A stretch of DNA of 64,000 bases from positions 372,001 to 436,000 of the forward strand of contig JASANH010001724.1 in assembly GCA_030248295.1 (NCBI GenBank). Reading direction: 5' to 3'. This stretch comes from Mesodorylaimus sp. YZB2_4. Lineage: Eukaryota > Nematoda > Enoplea > Dorylaimida > Dorylaimidae. Each line of letters starts with the position of its first letter. Within the stretch, counting starts at the first letter, position 1. The translations under genes were made by a program, and so were the position numbers. Below are positions 33,530 to 44,960 of this stretch, in pieces. The notes under the pieces are model-generated. The model was not told the origin of the DNA and made no database searches. It saw only the letters and a program-made list of their open reading frames with translations.

Positions 33530-33560
<31 letters not shown>

Positions 33561-33562
33561 TA
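33480..33562 (+). repeat. AT/TA microsatellite
   Basis: Long TATATA runs with the interrupting motif CACGTCGATTATATAT repeated twice. It directly precedes copy 1 of repeat R1. Confidence 0.9.
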
Positions 33563-33592
33563 CTAAAACCATGGTTATATACTATGTGGGCC

Positions 33593-34960
33593 GCAGAAAT
33601 GTCGGAATTGCAGAAAAAGGTTAGACCTCCAAAAATAGCCTCAGCAGACACAGCATTCCACAAAACCGTCGACAAAATACACCCCTTCTTCTCCGAAGTC
33701 CATCTTCTTTTGCAGAATGCAGCAATTACCCTCGAATACTGTTTTGCTTTCGCAAATTTCCTCGCCGTCGTTATTTAATGCATACAGTGCAAAAAGGCGA
33801 GTAAACTTGAAGAAAAAGCAACTACGAGTCAGGACGCCTTGCCATGGCGTAACAACAAATCGTACAGAGAGTCGAGGCTACACTATGCTCCTTGCTGACC
33901 AGACCTAGGGACTAGGTGTCATGGGTGTTCATTCCTTCAGCGTACCGTCGTTTTATGCATCAGGCGCGAAATCAACTTTTCGGCTTTTATGTATTCGTGT
34001 AGCTTGCGCACTTGTTTCGCGAAATGTCAATACGCTGAACTCACGATCAATCTGCTCAACTGCCCGAGTCTGAACTATAAAGTGTGATCCCTGAGGAAGG
34101 CTGAGCCTCATAAACTAGAGCACCGAATGTCCTGATAAATATATCGATAATAATTTTAATTTTCCAAACTATGTTGACGTCAATGACTTGGCACCATTGC
34201 CAGACTTATTTTTTTTATTCGAGCGGGGACCCTAGTCTGCTAAACGAGCACTGAACGGAGGTACCTAAAGGTACCGACATATAAGGGCGGAAAGGTAAGT
34301 GCCTAGTATCCTTTGGCGATCAGCCAACACGAGGCCTACTGTGCACATTTCGAGCGGAAAATAATGATTTGAACATGATAGCAGGGTTTCCGAAACATTA
34401 TTTTGGAGAGATTTCTGCTGGAACTAAATTTGAAGGGGGAGTCCGTTGTGGCGGTAGCTCTAAAGAGCTACTAAAAAAAAATACATTTTTTAGCTTATTT
34501 TAGCACACAGCTCGAAATTATTTTCTAACAAGGACAAGACGGCTCTTCAAAAGTAAAAATTTCTGCTCAGGCGCAGACAAGATATGCACATAATCTAGAG
34601 TCAATTGCAATCAAGGAGCAGAGTCCATTTTGAGACAATGAATCTTGTTCTATCCAGGTGTTTACGCGCCCCACGATTGCGAGCTAGCAGTTTTTTGAGC
34701 ATTGAATTGGAAACACCAGTTTTCTCTATCCAAGTTTTACTGCATATCAGTCTCTGCAAATCGGATCACTTCAAGCTAGTGTTAGAAATAAACTCAAGGT
34801 CAAAGTCAGAATTCTGTCAAAACCCCGGTTGACCGACCCTTGGTCAGAGTCAGGGCCGGCCAAAAATTTTTTTTTGAAGGGGCGGTCAAGGTCATGGCCA
34901 AGTGAGAATTTCTCGCACCAGGTCAGAGTATTCTGACAGCGAAAGAAAGTAAATTGAGTG
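33593..34960 (+). repeat. long dispersed repeat R1, copy 1 (about 1.37 kb)
   Basis: From GCAGAAATGTCGGAATT to AAAGTAAATTGAGTG it is about 95% identical to 54191-55574, with small indels. There are no terminal repeats, no target duplication that I can see, and no long ORF; a 60-codon frame at the 5' end (SADTAFHKTVDKIHPFFSEV) is open in both copies. The middle is also found, diverged, at 44580-44960. Confidence 0.85.
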
Positions 34961-35318
34961 GAATATTAATGAAGGATTTAAAAGATGCTTTCTTCCCGTG
35001 CAGAGAGCACAAAGTAATTTAGGTTTCTGTCCTGCCGATTGAGTCTCGTCCTTTTCTAGAAGTAGAGAGCGTGAAAAATGAACGACTATTGCATTGTTCA
35101 CAACGATGGTGCTCGTAAGAATAATGTGCCGTAGATAATCGAGAAAAAGTGCGCATAAAAAATACAAGGTATAACTGTGACTGCTGCTAGGTGCACGGGT
35201 AAATGATCAGCCCTATCATAATTTCCTACTTTCCTGAGGTCATCACGAATTTCCAACACTGAATTTTTCACAAAGATCTCGTCTTTAAAAACTTCAAGAT
35301 AATGTCATGTTTCAGATT

Positions 35319-38300
35319 TCATGAAGACTGTTGGGCGATGATAGGATGTATGCGATATTGATCCCAACAAAGCCAAAAGGCTGCAGCAGTCCAGTATACA
35401 CCCTCGACGAACGTGGTAAGGGTCATTCCGAGATATAAACCTAGCTGGTCTCCGATCATTGCAAAGAATGACATCAGATCGATTTTCAATACATCCGTTT
35501 CCACGCGATACTCCGGATCGAGGGTGGCAATAATCTTGTTGACAACTGAAGTATTCTCGAATTGGCCCTCTAGTGAGACGAAGGTTGTGTAAACTTTGTG
35601 CTGCCAGGATTCGCAGAGTGGAATGCACTTTGCCACTCGATTATGCAGGAGTTGAAGCTGAAGAGAAAGAAAAATGCATTTTATCATTCCTATTTGGTTC
35701 TTTCGGGCTGTGCGCAGGATGCCACGGCTCCTCATCCAGCTTCGACCAAACCACCATACCGGGACTACCGTTTCAAAGCCAAACGAGAACCAAACCAAGA
35801 ATCAAACCAGGACCAACCCGCGTGCCTTGTGTCATTTAAGACGACTGACAAAGCAAAAATAAGATTATTATTAGTACAAATAGCTTCTAGTGAAGGGACA
35901 TGCATAAACTATAAATTATCGTGGGTGTGTCTTCATCTTCACTGCAATTGAACCAGCTGTTGACATTTGCAACAATTTTGTCTGGTCTAGCCTGACTAGC
36001 GGCAAAAAACCTGTGGTTTATTTTGATCCTGGTTCGGTAAAAAAAAACTACTTAGACCAATTCGGCTTCGGGGACCTGCTTCGTCAACAAAAGCAGGTTC
36101 GGTCAAACTCCTCATCGGCTCCCCATCGGCTTCCCACCGCGTGGTGAGAGATCACTCATTCATGTAAGTTCGCCTAAGTTAAAAAATCTTTGACAAAAGT
36201 ATGTACGGAGGGAGCTCAAAAATTTCGTAGCCTGAGTACCTTCCGCATGAGCTGCAGCAGTGAAATTTGTACTTTACACTGCCGCACATCCCACTAGAAT
36301 CCCTACAAAACCCCTGGGCTACGAACTTTTTGAACTCCCCTCGTAGACCTAGAAATCACTTATTTTTGGCCCTTCAGTTCCAGACATAATTTAGTTTCTC
36401 GTGTTGGAAACGCTGATTGTGTGACGAAGGCTAAAAATTCTCATAAAATAATTGCAGTGAGCATCACAAAAAATACGCGCGTAGGCGGACCAAAAAATCG
36501 ATACTGTTCACCCAGGGGAGCATTTAACAGTAATCCCTCCGTTTCATGTTTCAGACGTCTTTCCGGTTCGCTCGGAAAGTTCAGAACTTTATCAAAAACT
36601 CACTCGCCGCCCTACACAGTATAGGTCGATACCCGTGTGTGACACCCTTTCCTAAGCGTTTCTGGTACAGTATGTAGGGTGGCTTACCATATCACCCTTT
36701 TGTGTGTCATCTCTGATTTCTGTCTGGGCATTGAATGCGCCTTGCAGGCACCTGTGGATGTGGGCTGGTGTGCAGATAACTGAGTCGTTTGGATTCAGCG
36801 TGTCGAGGTGAGGCACACATCCGCAGCCGAGATACAGTTCTTCCATCAGATGAATATGCATGCATTGGCTGATTGTGTATCGATCTGGGCCGATCATCTC
36901 TTCGAAGTATCTAAAGAAAGGCAAATCAGACGACACTTCGTTCATTACAGAGGTTATCATACTGGCGTAAGTTGGAATCGCGAGCGCGATGGACCGCTCT
37001 GTCAAGAATACGGAAGTGATCTAAGCAATTGTTCAATCGCTTGCGCTTGCTGGCTTTGATATTGACAAAAACCATTGTGTTTAGAGGCAAAAAATTTGCA
37101 GGATCAAAAGACGTGGCTGGATGATTGCCGATGTGGAATGCCAATTCTGGTGCTTGCCCATTAATGTTTTCAAGAAGATGCCGGGTCTCGATATCGGCTT
37201 TTATTGTAACTTTCCGACCTGTTTTGTTTTTGATCTATAAGTCAATAATTTTTAAGAAAGTTACTACTTTTCAAACCAAAGAAGTTTTTTAATCGTGAAC
37301 AAACCGACATCATTTGAAGGCCCACTGACACGCACTGAGCGTGCTAGACCTTAAAAAGTACTGACCGAGAAAAAAAAAATTGAACAATCCTTCTTTTTCG
37401 GAGTAGGTGTTCGCATGAGAAGTCGTTTAGCAACTTTAAATCCTGCTTGACCTCGAAATTGGCCTCTCACAGACATAATTTCTCGCTAGTCTGTGACACA
37501 ATATGTGGGAAATACCGACCTGTGTCAAGGCAAGAAATCAACCTCTGGAACCAGCCAAAAAGTAAAGTCCACACCCTGCCAAAAAACAAACGACTTTTTT
37601 ATGGATTCTGACCGACCACACTTTCAAACTTCAAAAATTTCACCTAACTGATCTGATCTGATCTCTGACTGCGAGTCGACAAGAGATCAGATAAGATCGA
37701 TATCATTAGCTGACAGATAATTTCTCAGCCCGACTGACATGTCGATTTAGACTAGCTGCGAGTCTTTTTATCTACAAACATCTTCGAGCTCTCCACGTGA
37801 CAGGTACAGTCCGGGGATCTCATCCGAATCAAATTGGATACCATCAAACCTAAAAACTCGCCATACCCGATCCTAATTTCAAAGGCTTCGCTTTTCGCAA
37901 TAACCGCGGGCAACAGTCAAATAGGACTTCCTTTGACTACTCTACAGTATAGAGTATGTGATCGATATTCTGCGTTGATGTTTTGATTAATTTGATTGAT
38001 TGCAGGTGGGAACTTCGAAGAGAGAGACTCTGCTGTGCAAAATGGTCGTCACGAGTGCTCGGGTATGGACAATACAAATTGAAACTTCAGTGCACAAACT
38101 TTGGAATTTGGTCCACAAATGTAAAAAATCTGGTAAAATGCCAAGATCCTGTCCGGTGAACAATTACAGAAAAGCAAGCGGACTCACTTCAAATATGTAA
38201 CAGACATTGATGCTCATAGTAAATTCGTTCTTGCGATCTTCTGGACAGCAGGGGAATTCGACATGATTGAGCGCACAGTTGCTGAATATTGCTTCGCATG

Positions 38301-38931
38301 GTACAATGCTCTCCTCGTAAAACGTGCCGTAGCCAGGCCATGCAGAACCACTGGCCTTTATACCTCGGTAAAGAGCTTGATTTAATAGGGCGACCTCGGT
38401 TTGGTTGAAAGGGGACAGCCTATCAGGATGGTGGGTCACGTAGCGGGCGATCAAGTCAACCAACAGATCAGTGGTCACGTTTAATCGCCGGGCGAGCCTA
38501 AAGACGCTCGAATCCTTCTCCAGTGGGCGATTTACAATACCAGTCACTTTTTCCAAGATATAGGCGGAATTCAAGGCGCCGTTAACACAAATGTAGAAAT
38601 TAGGGAAACTCAGGCCATGGTCGACGTGATCTTGGATATCGAGCACTTTCGTAAACTTCAAAAGCTCGTTTACAATCGGGATAATGTAGGACAGTGTTAT
38701 GGCTGCTAATGAGACCAACACTGTGGCCCAAAACAGCTTTTCCTTCTTCTCAGAGGCTTGAAGATAGTTGTGCAAGCCAGCGATCGATATGTGATCCAAA
38801 TAGGAGCGCGGTGTGATCAATGGTTTTGAAGGTTTGTCCATTGTGATGCCTAAAATTTGTAAAAGTTTGTCTGTCGAAGTTTGTAGAATTCCGGCCGAAT
38901 TATGCGGGTGCATGAGCAAGGCAACCTGCAA
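35319..38931 (-). CDS. DEG/ENaC sodium-channel subunit, paralogue A (four exons)
   Basis: Exons 38188-38931, 36963-37234, 36688-36910 and 35319-35657 join with closing phases; 525 residues from the first Met, or about 495 if Met at MDKPSKPLITPRSYL is used. This is a trimeric amiloride-sensitive-type Na channel family of the plasma membrane. Domains in order: N-terminal cytoplasmic block with LDHISIAGLHNYL, TM1 just after (EKLFWATVLVSLAAITLSYI), the extracellular start LSFPNFYICVNGA, a Cys-rich ectodomain (VEFPCCPEDRKNE, GCGCVPHLDT, HIHRCLQ), and TM2 near the C-terminus with LGLYLGMTLTTFVEGVYW. The selectivity tripeptide is G-M-T instead of the usual G-x-S. It pairs with paralogue B at 56864-59794: exons 2 and 3 have the same lengths (272, 223 nt). 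A mariner-derived MITE sits in the last intron (36206-36343). The last exon is terminated normally. Confidence 0.85.
36206..36343. mobile_element. 138-bp mariner-type MITE in a DEG/ENaC A intron
   Basis: Terminal inverted repeats CGGAGGGAGCTCAAAAATTT (left) and, inverted, CGAGGGGAGTTCAAAAAGTT (right) are flanked by TA on both sides (36204-36205 and 36344-36345). The repeats match the end of mariner 1 at 31349, its probable autonomous relative. Confidence 0.85.
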
Positions 38932-39427
38932 AATGATGAATAAGAAGCCATCAGGGAAGAAACCACACGCGCGATGCGAAAATTAAAAATTGTTTTCTGG
39001 GGCGAGACTCAATGCAGGCAGGAGTGAGAGCAACTGTTGAGAAAGATTTTGGTAAGAATTATTTTTAGGTAGACAGCTGTTTCTGACTAGTGCAAAGTGT
39101 ATAGGAGGGACGAACGATTGCCTGAACTTACCCTTTTATTTTCACATTTATACGAGCGTGCGCTGCCAAGACTACATGTGCGTCATCTGATCGTCATAAC
39201 GATCTCGAATGTGCCTTGCCCGAATCAAAGGCAATACGTTTAATGGGATCCTTTCGTATGGCATGATGAGCCATAACTTTGACGAACTAGGGCGGGCGGC
39301 GCCAGCGTCGTTGCCCTCGCCTCCCCCCCCCCCCCCCCCCGGTATCCGACATGCCTTTATTCTATAGTGAGTGACATAATCAGACAATTGTAGAAGTGCA
39401 GCACCCCTTCTCGAGACAACACTCACA
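38932..39427. other. no supported gene; poly-C tract
   Basis: A homopolymer of about 17 C lies near 39325. Any further 5' exon of DEG/ENaC A would fall here, but none is seen. Confidence 0.45.
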
Positions 39428-40520
39428 AACGAGGGGCGTTAAATAAGTTCTGAGAATGAGCCAATTGTAGTGGCACAACAAGCATGATTTTACTTCTAGT
39501 TTTTAACATAACATCACTTGATACTAATGCACTTTTCCCATCTTGCTTGCAACGAAACTATTCCAAATCCAAGAAGAACGAATCGGGAAGGTCTTTAAAA
39601 AATGCCTTCACGCAAGACATGACTTCACTATCATCTTCGAACCGCTTTCCACGTGAATGCGATTTAAGATTTTGAAACAGGTGATAGTCACCGGGAGCCA
39701 AGTCTGGGCTGTAAGGTGGGTGGTTCCGTTCAACGAAGCCGCAGTCACAAATAAAGGCCTGAGCAATGTGGCTCTTGTGCGCTGGCGGATTGCCGTGCAA
39801 GAGCATGACACCATGGGTCAACTTTCCACGCCTTTTTTTCCCTTGGTTGCATAGCGCAATTTGCACATAAAATCGGCATAGCTGTGGCCAGTACTCGTAG
39901 GTTTTTGTGTCAGGTAATCGATCAGGAGGATACTCAGCACTTTGGAGTCCCAAAAAACTGAGGCCATAATCTTCCCTGCTGATGGCTGGGTGCCAAATGT
40001 GATGGGTGAAGAAGACTGCCTGTGTCTCCATTGCTTTGATTCGTGCTTTGTTTGGGGGTCTCAATAGTGGACTCAGGTTTCATCATCCGTCACCACCTGC
40101 CGACAAAATTCTTCTGCATTCGACCTTTACTCAGGCTAGGAGTTTGGAAGCGCATTCGACCCGTCATTGGCGATCAACTGTTGAGAGGTTTCTGGGTACC
40201 CATCTGGCACAGACTTTCGAAAGAACGTTTTCAACTGATCGTGAAGAATGTTTTCAACTGTTCCAACAGAGAGTCCCACCTCTGCAGCAATTGGTACCAC
40301 TTTCAGCCGGCGATTTTCCGATACTAGATTCCCGATTTTCTCTTCCGAGGCCGCTTCTGTTGGTCTGCCAGGACGTGGATCCTCACCGAGTGATTCTCTG
40401 CCTTGTCCAAACAATGCAGCCCATCGGGCAACTGGTGGCATATGGAACAAGACTGTACGCATTTTTGTGAACCCTTCGGACTTTCGCTCGCTAGCAGACA
40501 ACATTATTGCAACGTGACAG
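39428..40520 (-). pseudogene. mariner transposase pseudogene (mariner 2)
   Basis: The minus strand encodes both halves of a mariner transposase in different frames. The N-terminal half (about 40504-40136) has WAALFGQGRESLGEDPRPGR and RRLKVVPIAAEVGLSVGTVE, the paired helix-turn-helix. The C-terminal half (40064-39558) has HGNPPAHKSHIAQAF and HPPYSPDLAPGDYHLFQNLK, the catalytic region. The second catalytic Asp of the H-D-N motif is Gly (HGN), and a frameshift separates the halves, so it is inactive. The 3' end begins CGAGGGGCGTTAAATAAGTT at 39429; no matching repeat was found at the other end. It is a different mariner lineage from mariner 1. Confidence 0.85.
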
Positions 40521-40689
40521 TATGCAAATATACCGTGTTTATCTCACTGCATGTTCGACCTGCCGGAGAAGCGACTACGATTCTACGCAAAGACTGTCTA
40601 TTTGGAATGAAGAAAATTTTGAAACGACCGTGCTGCGCGAAAAAATGTGTGGAATAGATTCATCTGCATTCTCGGTCAGACACACATTT

Positions 40690-40870
40690 TCCTAGACCTG
40701 GATCCCGATCCCGATCGGATCAGATAACCGATCCACATATCGTTTTGGCTAATGGGGGCTTGTTGGGTCGGATCAGAAAAGTTTCGGATCGGATCAGATC
40801 ATGTAAAATATCCGAATCCGATCAAATTTTTGGATCAGATCAGACAGGATATCTCACAGCCGATCTGGTC
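40690..40870. repeat. GATC-rich repeat, copy 1
   Basis: Dense GATC/GGATC units with locally palindromic order (CCGATCCCGATCGGATCAGA, then GGATCAGATCAG). A related block is at 44300-44430 and a short one at 37650-37700. Confidence 0.5.
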
Positions 40871-40976
40871 TGGCGGTGAGATGATGCGAGCATTGCATTC
40901 TCAGAGTATGCATTTTCTACGTGGCTGGGAGGTCGGAGTCAAAAAGACGCCTTTTTCGGTGGACTCACTCTATGCC

Positions 40977-41413
40977 TCTTACCAAAGCAAAACTAACAAG
41001 GGAACATCGCTGACCGTCAAGTCGAACTTAGGAAAATCGAAAAATCCTAATATGTTCCTAGGTGCAAAAGAAAGCTATCCGCAAAATATAAGAGGCGTCT
41101 GGCCAACTGGTCAGCAGTGGTCAGCGCCCAAAATCCTAAAGTGTTGTGTGGTAAGGAAGCTGAGCGTTGAAGAAAACACGCAGAGTTCTTTTCAAACTCG
41201 GTTTGTGGGATCGGAGTTTCGAGTTAGCTTTCAACACTTTTGTTCGGGGTTTTTTCCTGAAAAAAAACCAAAACAATCCAGTGGAATTGAAAAACTTCAC
41301 CGTACTCTAAGCGATGGCCACTGCTGCACCTAGGAACATATTACAATTTTTTGTTTTCTAAAGTTCGACATAGCGGTCGGCGATGTTCCCTTGTTAGTTT
41401 TGCTTTGATTGTA
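40977..41413. mobile_element. foldback MITE family F, most complete copy
   Basis: Left AAAGCAAAACTAACAAGGGA and right, inverted, the same sequence: terminal inverted repeats that continue through GTCAAGTCGAACTTAGG and CTAGGTGCAAAAG for at least 80 bp per side. The left arm continues with GGCGTCTGGCCAACTGGTCA, which in other copies is mirrored on the right (GACCAGTTGG), so the ancestral element was nearly one large inverted repeat. There is no ORF with transposase character. Confidence 0.8.
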
Positions 41414-41599
41414 AGATTTGATCCTATGGCTTCGCCATCAAAAAAGCCAAAATCTGATCACTTTCCTGCAAAGAGAGTGGTGGAGCTCGAATCAGGAGCT
41501 GCCAACCGACCACTGAAAAATTCTAGCTAGCGGATCCTTGTTTATTGTCCATGCGTTGCGAAACAATGTCTCAGGTGCTGCATCATCACAGTGTGTTCC

Positions 41600-41771
41600 G
41601 ACTCAACTTTGTGGAAGAGAAACCACGTAAGTTGAACTCGGCAGGAATTTCCTCATCCTGATACAAGTCCCACGAAAACCGAATGAAGTTCCACCACGTT
41701 TTTTGTTGGGTAGTGACTTCATTTGCGATGCCCACGCCACGCGCCCGCTTGTCCAGTGTCAACCTTTGCAT
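41600..41771 (-). CDS. candidate exon of unknown gene (weak)
   Basis: After an AG acceptor (GCTAATGCTTAG) the minus-strand frame reads MQRLTLDKRARGVGIANEVT and then QQKTWWNFIRFSWDLYQDEE. It has a coding-like composition and may belong with the exon candidate at 42604-42798 on the same strand. No family is recognised. Confidence 0.3.
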
Positions 41772-42603
41772 CTAAGCATTAGCGCGCCTCGACATCAACA
41801 ATGTCTGCTAGCGAGCGAAAGTCCGAGGGCTCACAAAAATGCAACTGTACAGTATCTGACCCATAAACAGCAGCAAGCCGATCATAAATATGTTTTGTTT
41901 CAACGGTGCTCGTTTCTTAGAAATTTAATGATAACGCGAATTTCAAAATCGCCAGAACTCATTTTTTAGTGAGTAGGACTAGCTTCATCGACTCAAACTC
42001 CAGAAATAAAAAAAGCAATAATGATAGCACTTGATGTTACGGTTAGTTAGATGGCGACCTGCAAACCTGACCTTCATGCTGGAGTTTTCTAGAATAAAAA
42101 GACTTTAATCACACACAGGGTTCGGCGAGAGGTGCCTTTGTACTTCCTGTACACTTAGCATGCGCGTTATTTTAAGACGGCCAGTCAAAAAAAACGAGAG
42201 CGCTCCATTGCATCGAGATACACTTAAATTCAGCAAGACACAAAGATGTAAAGACGCATCGTCACAGTAGAACACTGTTCATGCAAAAAAGGGCTGGTAT
42301 AATGAAGCTGTAGTCAGCATGCTGTTATGTCACTCTATTTACTGTCAATCACTTTAATTTCACAGATTTCGCGGATGGCTTGGATCGCGAAAAATTTCTT
42401 TCCGCGAAACTTTTATGCAAAAAACATGGATTTTTAGATAGAAAATATAGTAGTTTTGTGGTTTTACCTTGTTCTCAGCCACCTGCTCATAACCTTAACT
42501 CGAACTTGAACCCAAATCAGTTTCCATAAACGTTCAAAACCATCTTATCAAAGAGTCACGACATGAGTCACATCATCAATATAGTAATGCACTGAACAGC
42601 ACT

Positions 42604-42798
42604 AAAGATACCAGTCTGTTCTCAGCATGCGACCGTTCTGAACAAAAGCTTTCAAGCGTCTTCAGAAGTCTTTGAACATGCATAATTTGACCACCGGTAA
42701 GCTGAGATCCACTTTTAATAGTTGCTTGCAATGTTTTCATTTCTTCCGAGTACCATTGAGTAAACTCTTTTAATGCCCAGCTATATCCATTCACAGTC
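42604..42798 (-). CDS. candidate exon, helical/spectrin-like (weak)
   Basis: After acceptor ..GGTGTAG the frame reads TVNGYSWALKEFTQWYSEEM, KTLQATIKSGSQLTGGQIMH and VQRLLKTLESFCSERSHAEN before GGTATC, a possible donor. The heptad-like, W-containing helices suggest a spectrin-type or coiled-coil segment. There is no partner with certain splice phase. Confidence 0.35.
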
Positions 42799-42887
42799 TA
42801 CACCCGGTTCCGGATTTGGTCAGAAAAAAATGTAGGGGCAGGCCCTGCTCGACCATCCGCACCAAATTTTTCCGACCCATCCTGGTC

Positions 42888-43280
42888 GTAGCAGGGGAGA
42901 GTCGATTTTTGGCCCCTTCTCCGCGGGCTAGGGGGCTTGTTAGTTGACCTGATCTAGCCTATGGCTAGAGTCAATCCGGAATGCATGCCAGGCGAGAGCC
43001 GCGATGTCAGCGGTTACCCTCTGGGCTAATCCTACCCACCCGTGCCATGTGAACGGACTGGATGTCAGAGCCTCCCGCCCAATATGGCTGCTCCTCGTTT
43101 ATCGATCCCGGAGGGATGAAGGGTGAGTCTTCACCACCAGGTGTTAACTGCCCGCCACCGCGGCGAGAACTTTGCCAGGTTCTCAGATGACCAGAGTTGC
43201 GCCCAGGGCCGATGGTCTCCAGCTCTGCCAAGCAAACTGAGTGACAGACGCCTTTGACCGCTACACCACCCAGGCGGCTC
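42888..43280 (-). mobile_element. SINE family D, copy 3
   Basis: On the minus strand it starts with GAGCCGCCTGGGTGGTGTAG and CGGTCAAAGGCG (A box region), and the body contains GATCGATAAACGAGGAGCAG. It is the most intact of the three D copies, ending near GAGAAGGGGCCAAAAATCGA. Confidence 0.75.
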
Positions 43281-43613
43281 CTTGCGCATCTAATGGTTGC
43301 AGTTCCTACGTGCAAGAAAGCAGGCACACAACGGAAGCTGATATTGTGTCCTTTAAAAAGATCGAACATTCCCGCATCAGCGAGCGATTCGTCATATGCA
43401 TAACTAGTACTGGTGACTGACGGTCGACCAGGAACCTTTGAAAATTAGTACCCGCGGAATTTTCCGAAAGTCCACAACTGCAAAAATTGGGTACCGCGAA
43501 ATTGAAAGGACACAGTATACTGTCGATAAAGATATTTTTAAGCTTCTGTGGCTTTCGCTTGCAAAACGTTCATGCATTGTGTTGAACGAAATGCAATAGA
43601 AAGCTTTTTTCGG

Positions 43614-43915
43614 CTAACAAGGGAACATCGCCAACCGTCAAGTCGAACTTTGAGAAACCAAAAATTTTAGCATGTTCCTAGGTGCAAAAGAAAGCTCTGT
43701 TCTGTGCAAAATATCAGAGGCGTCTGGCCAACTAGTCAGCAGTGGTCAGCGTCTAAAGTCCCGGATTTTTGTGTGGTAACGAAGCTGAACGTTGAGAGCA
43801 CCACGCGGAGTTCTTTGCAAACTAGCTTTTTGGGTTCGCCGTTTTGAGTTTAAGCTTCTAACATTCGGGTTCTGGGTTTTTTGGGACTCGATTTTAACGT
43901 CTGCAGTTCTGGGTT
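43614..43915. mobile_element. foldback MITE family F, left-half copy
   Basis: CTAACAAGGGAACATCGCC, GTCAAGTCGAACTTTGAG, CTAGGTGCAAAAGAAAGC and GGCGTCTGGCCAACTAGTCA match the left arm of 40977-41413. The right arm is missing. Confidence 0.75.
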
Positions 43916-44299
43916 TTTAACGTCTTTAAGGTGATGTTACGGAGCGCTGCATGCATGGTAAACAGCTGTAGAAATAATAAACGCTGTAGAATAAACAGGC
44001 ACTGTCTTTTACGGAAATGGACCACAACCAGCTTGCCCTACATAAGTTTTTATGTGGAAAAGTTGATAGCCGATATTTCTGGTCCCCACTAATATTTCTG
44101 TCATCCGACTCCGAAGTATTTGCAAAATATAAGTCATTCATGTTTTCGTTGGACTCAAATAATAAGAATGACAAGATGACTTGTGACTCTCATCTTGAGG
44201 AGAAAATGCATCAATGCGGGTTGATCTTATTTCATTCATTACAGTATATGGAGAAAGATTGTAATAGTTCCTTGATTGCAAACACCGTTGACTCAAAAT

Positions 44300-44430
44300 T
44301 TCTGATCGGAGAGTTCAGATCGGATGATCTGATCCGAATTTTTGGATGGTAATTTTTCGGATCATCAGATCGGGTGCCATCCATTTATATCAGATATCCG
44401 AAACGGATGGCATCTGATTCGATTAGGGTG
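44300..44430. repeat. GATC-rich palindromic repeat, copy 2
   Basis: CAGATCGGATGATCTGATCC and GGATCATCAGATCGGGTG are inverted relative to each other, and the block shares GATC-unit structure with 40690-40870. It runs into a 111-codon frame (44017-44352) that I do not consider a gene. Confidence 0.5.
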
Positions 44431-44579
44431 GTCCCGTGCTCGTTGCTGCCCTGGTCACACCTGTTCAAATTATTGAAGGAGTAGGTGCCATACGTGTAGA
44501 ATCTTGCAGCATGTAATCTTATGATATGGCGAGAAATTCATATTGACTTTTACCTGAGATTGCATAGGGCACACTTTAC

Positions 44580-44960
44580 CACAAAATGTCTAGATGTCGA
44601 GCTGACTATCTGCTAAACTGCCCAGGTCTTTACAATACTGTGTGATCCCTGAGGAATCGTGGGCCTCATAAACTAACGTACCCATGCCCTAATAACGATA
44701 TCGATTATAATTATAAGTTTTCAATTCAATCTCTGTTGACGTCAATGACTTGGCACCAATGTAAAACTTATTTGGTGATTCAAATGGGTTCACTAGTCAG
44801 ATAAACAAGCACCGAGCAAAGGTACCTGTAGGTACAAAGGTAGAAAAAAATAGTGCCTAGTGTCCCTTAGCAATCAGCCGACATGGCGGCCTACTGTACT
44901 TTTGGAACGACAAGCGTGATATTGAACACAAAAACGGGGCCTCCACAACACATTGCTCGC
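44580..44960 (+). repeat. long repeat R1, diverged partial copy
   Basis: Blocks GTGTGATCCCTGAGGAA, GTTGACGTCAATGACTTGGC and AAAGGTACCTGTAGGTAC match the middle of 33593-34960 at clearly lower identity than the two long copies share. Confidence 0.65.

Noticed and set aside
44017..44352. 111-codon plus-strand ORF that looked partly coding
   Set aside because: It ends inside the GATC-rich repeat and has no splice or family support.
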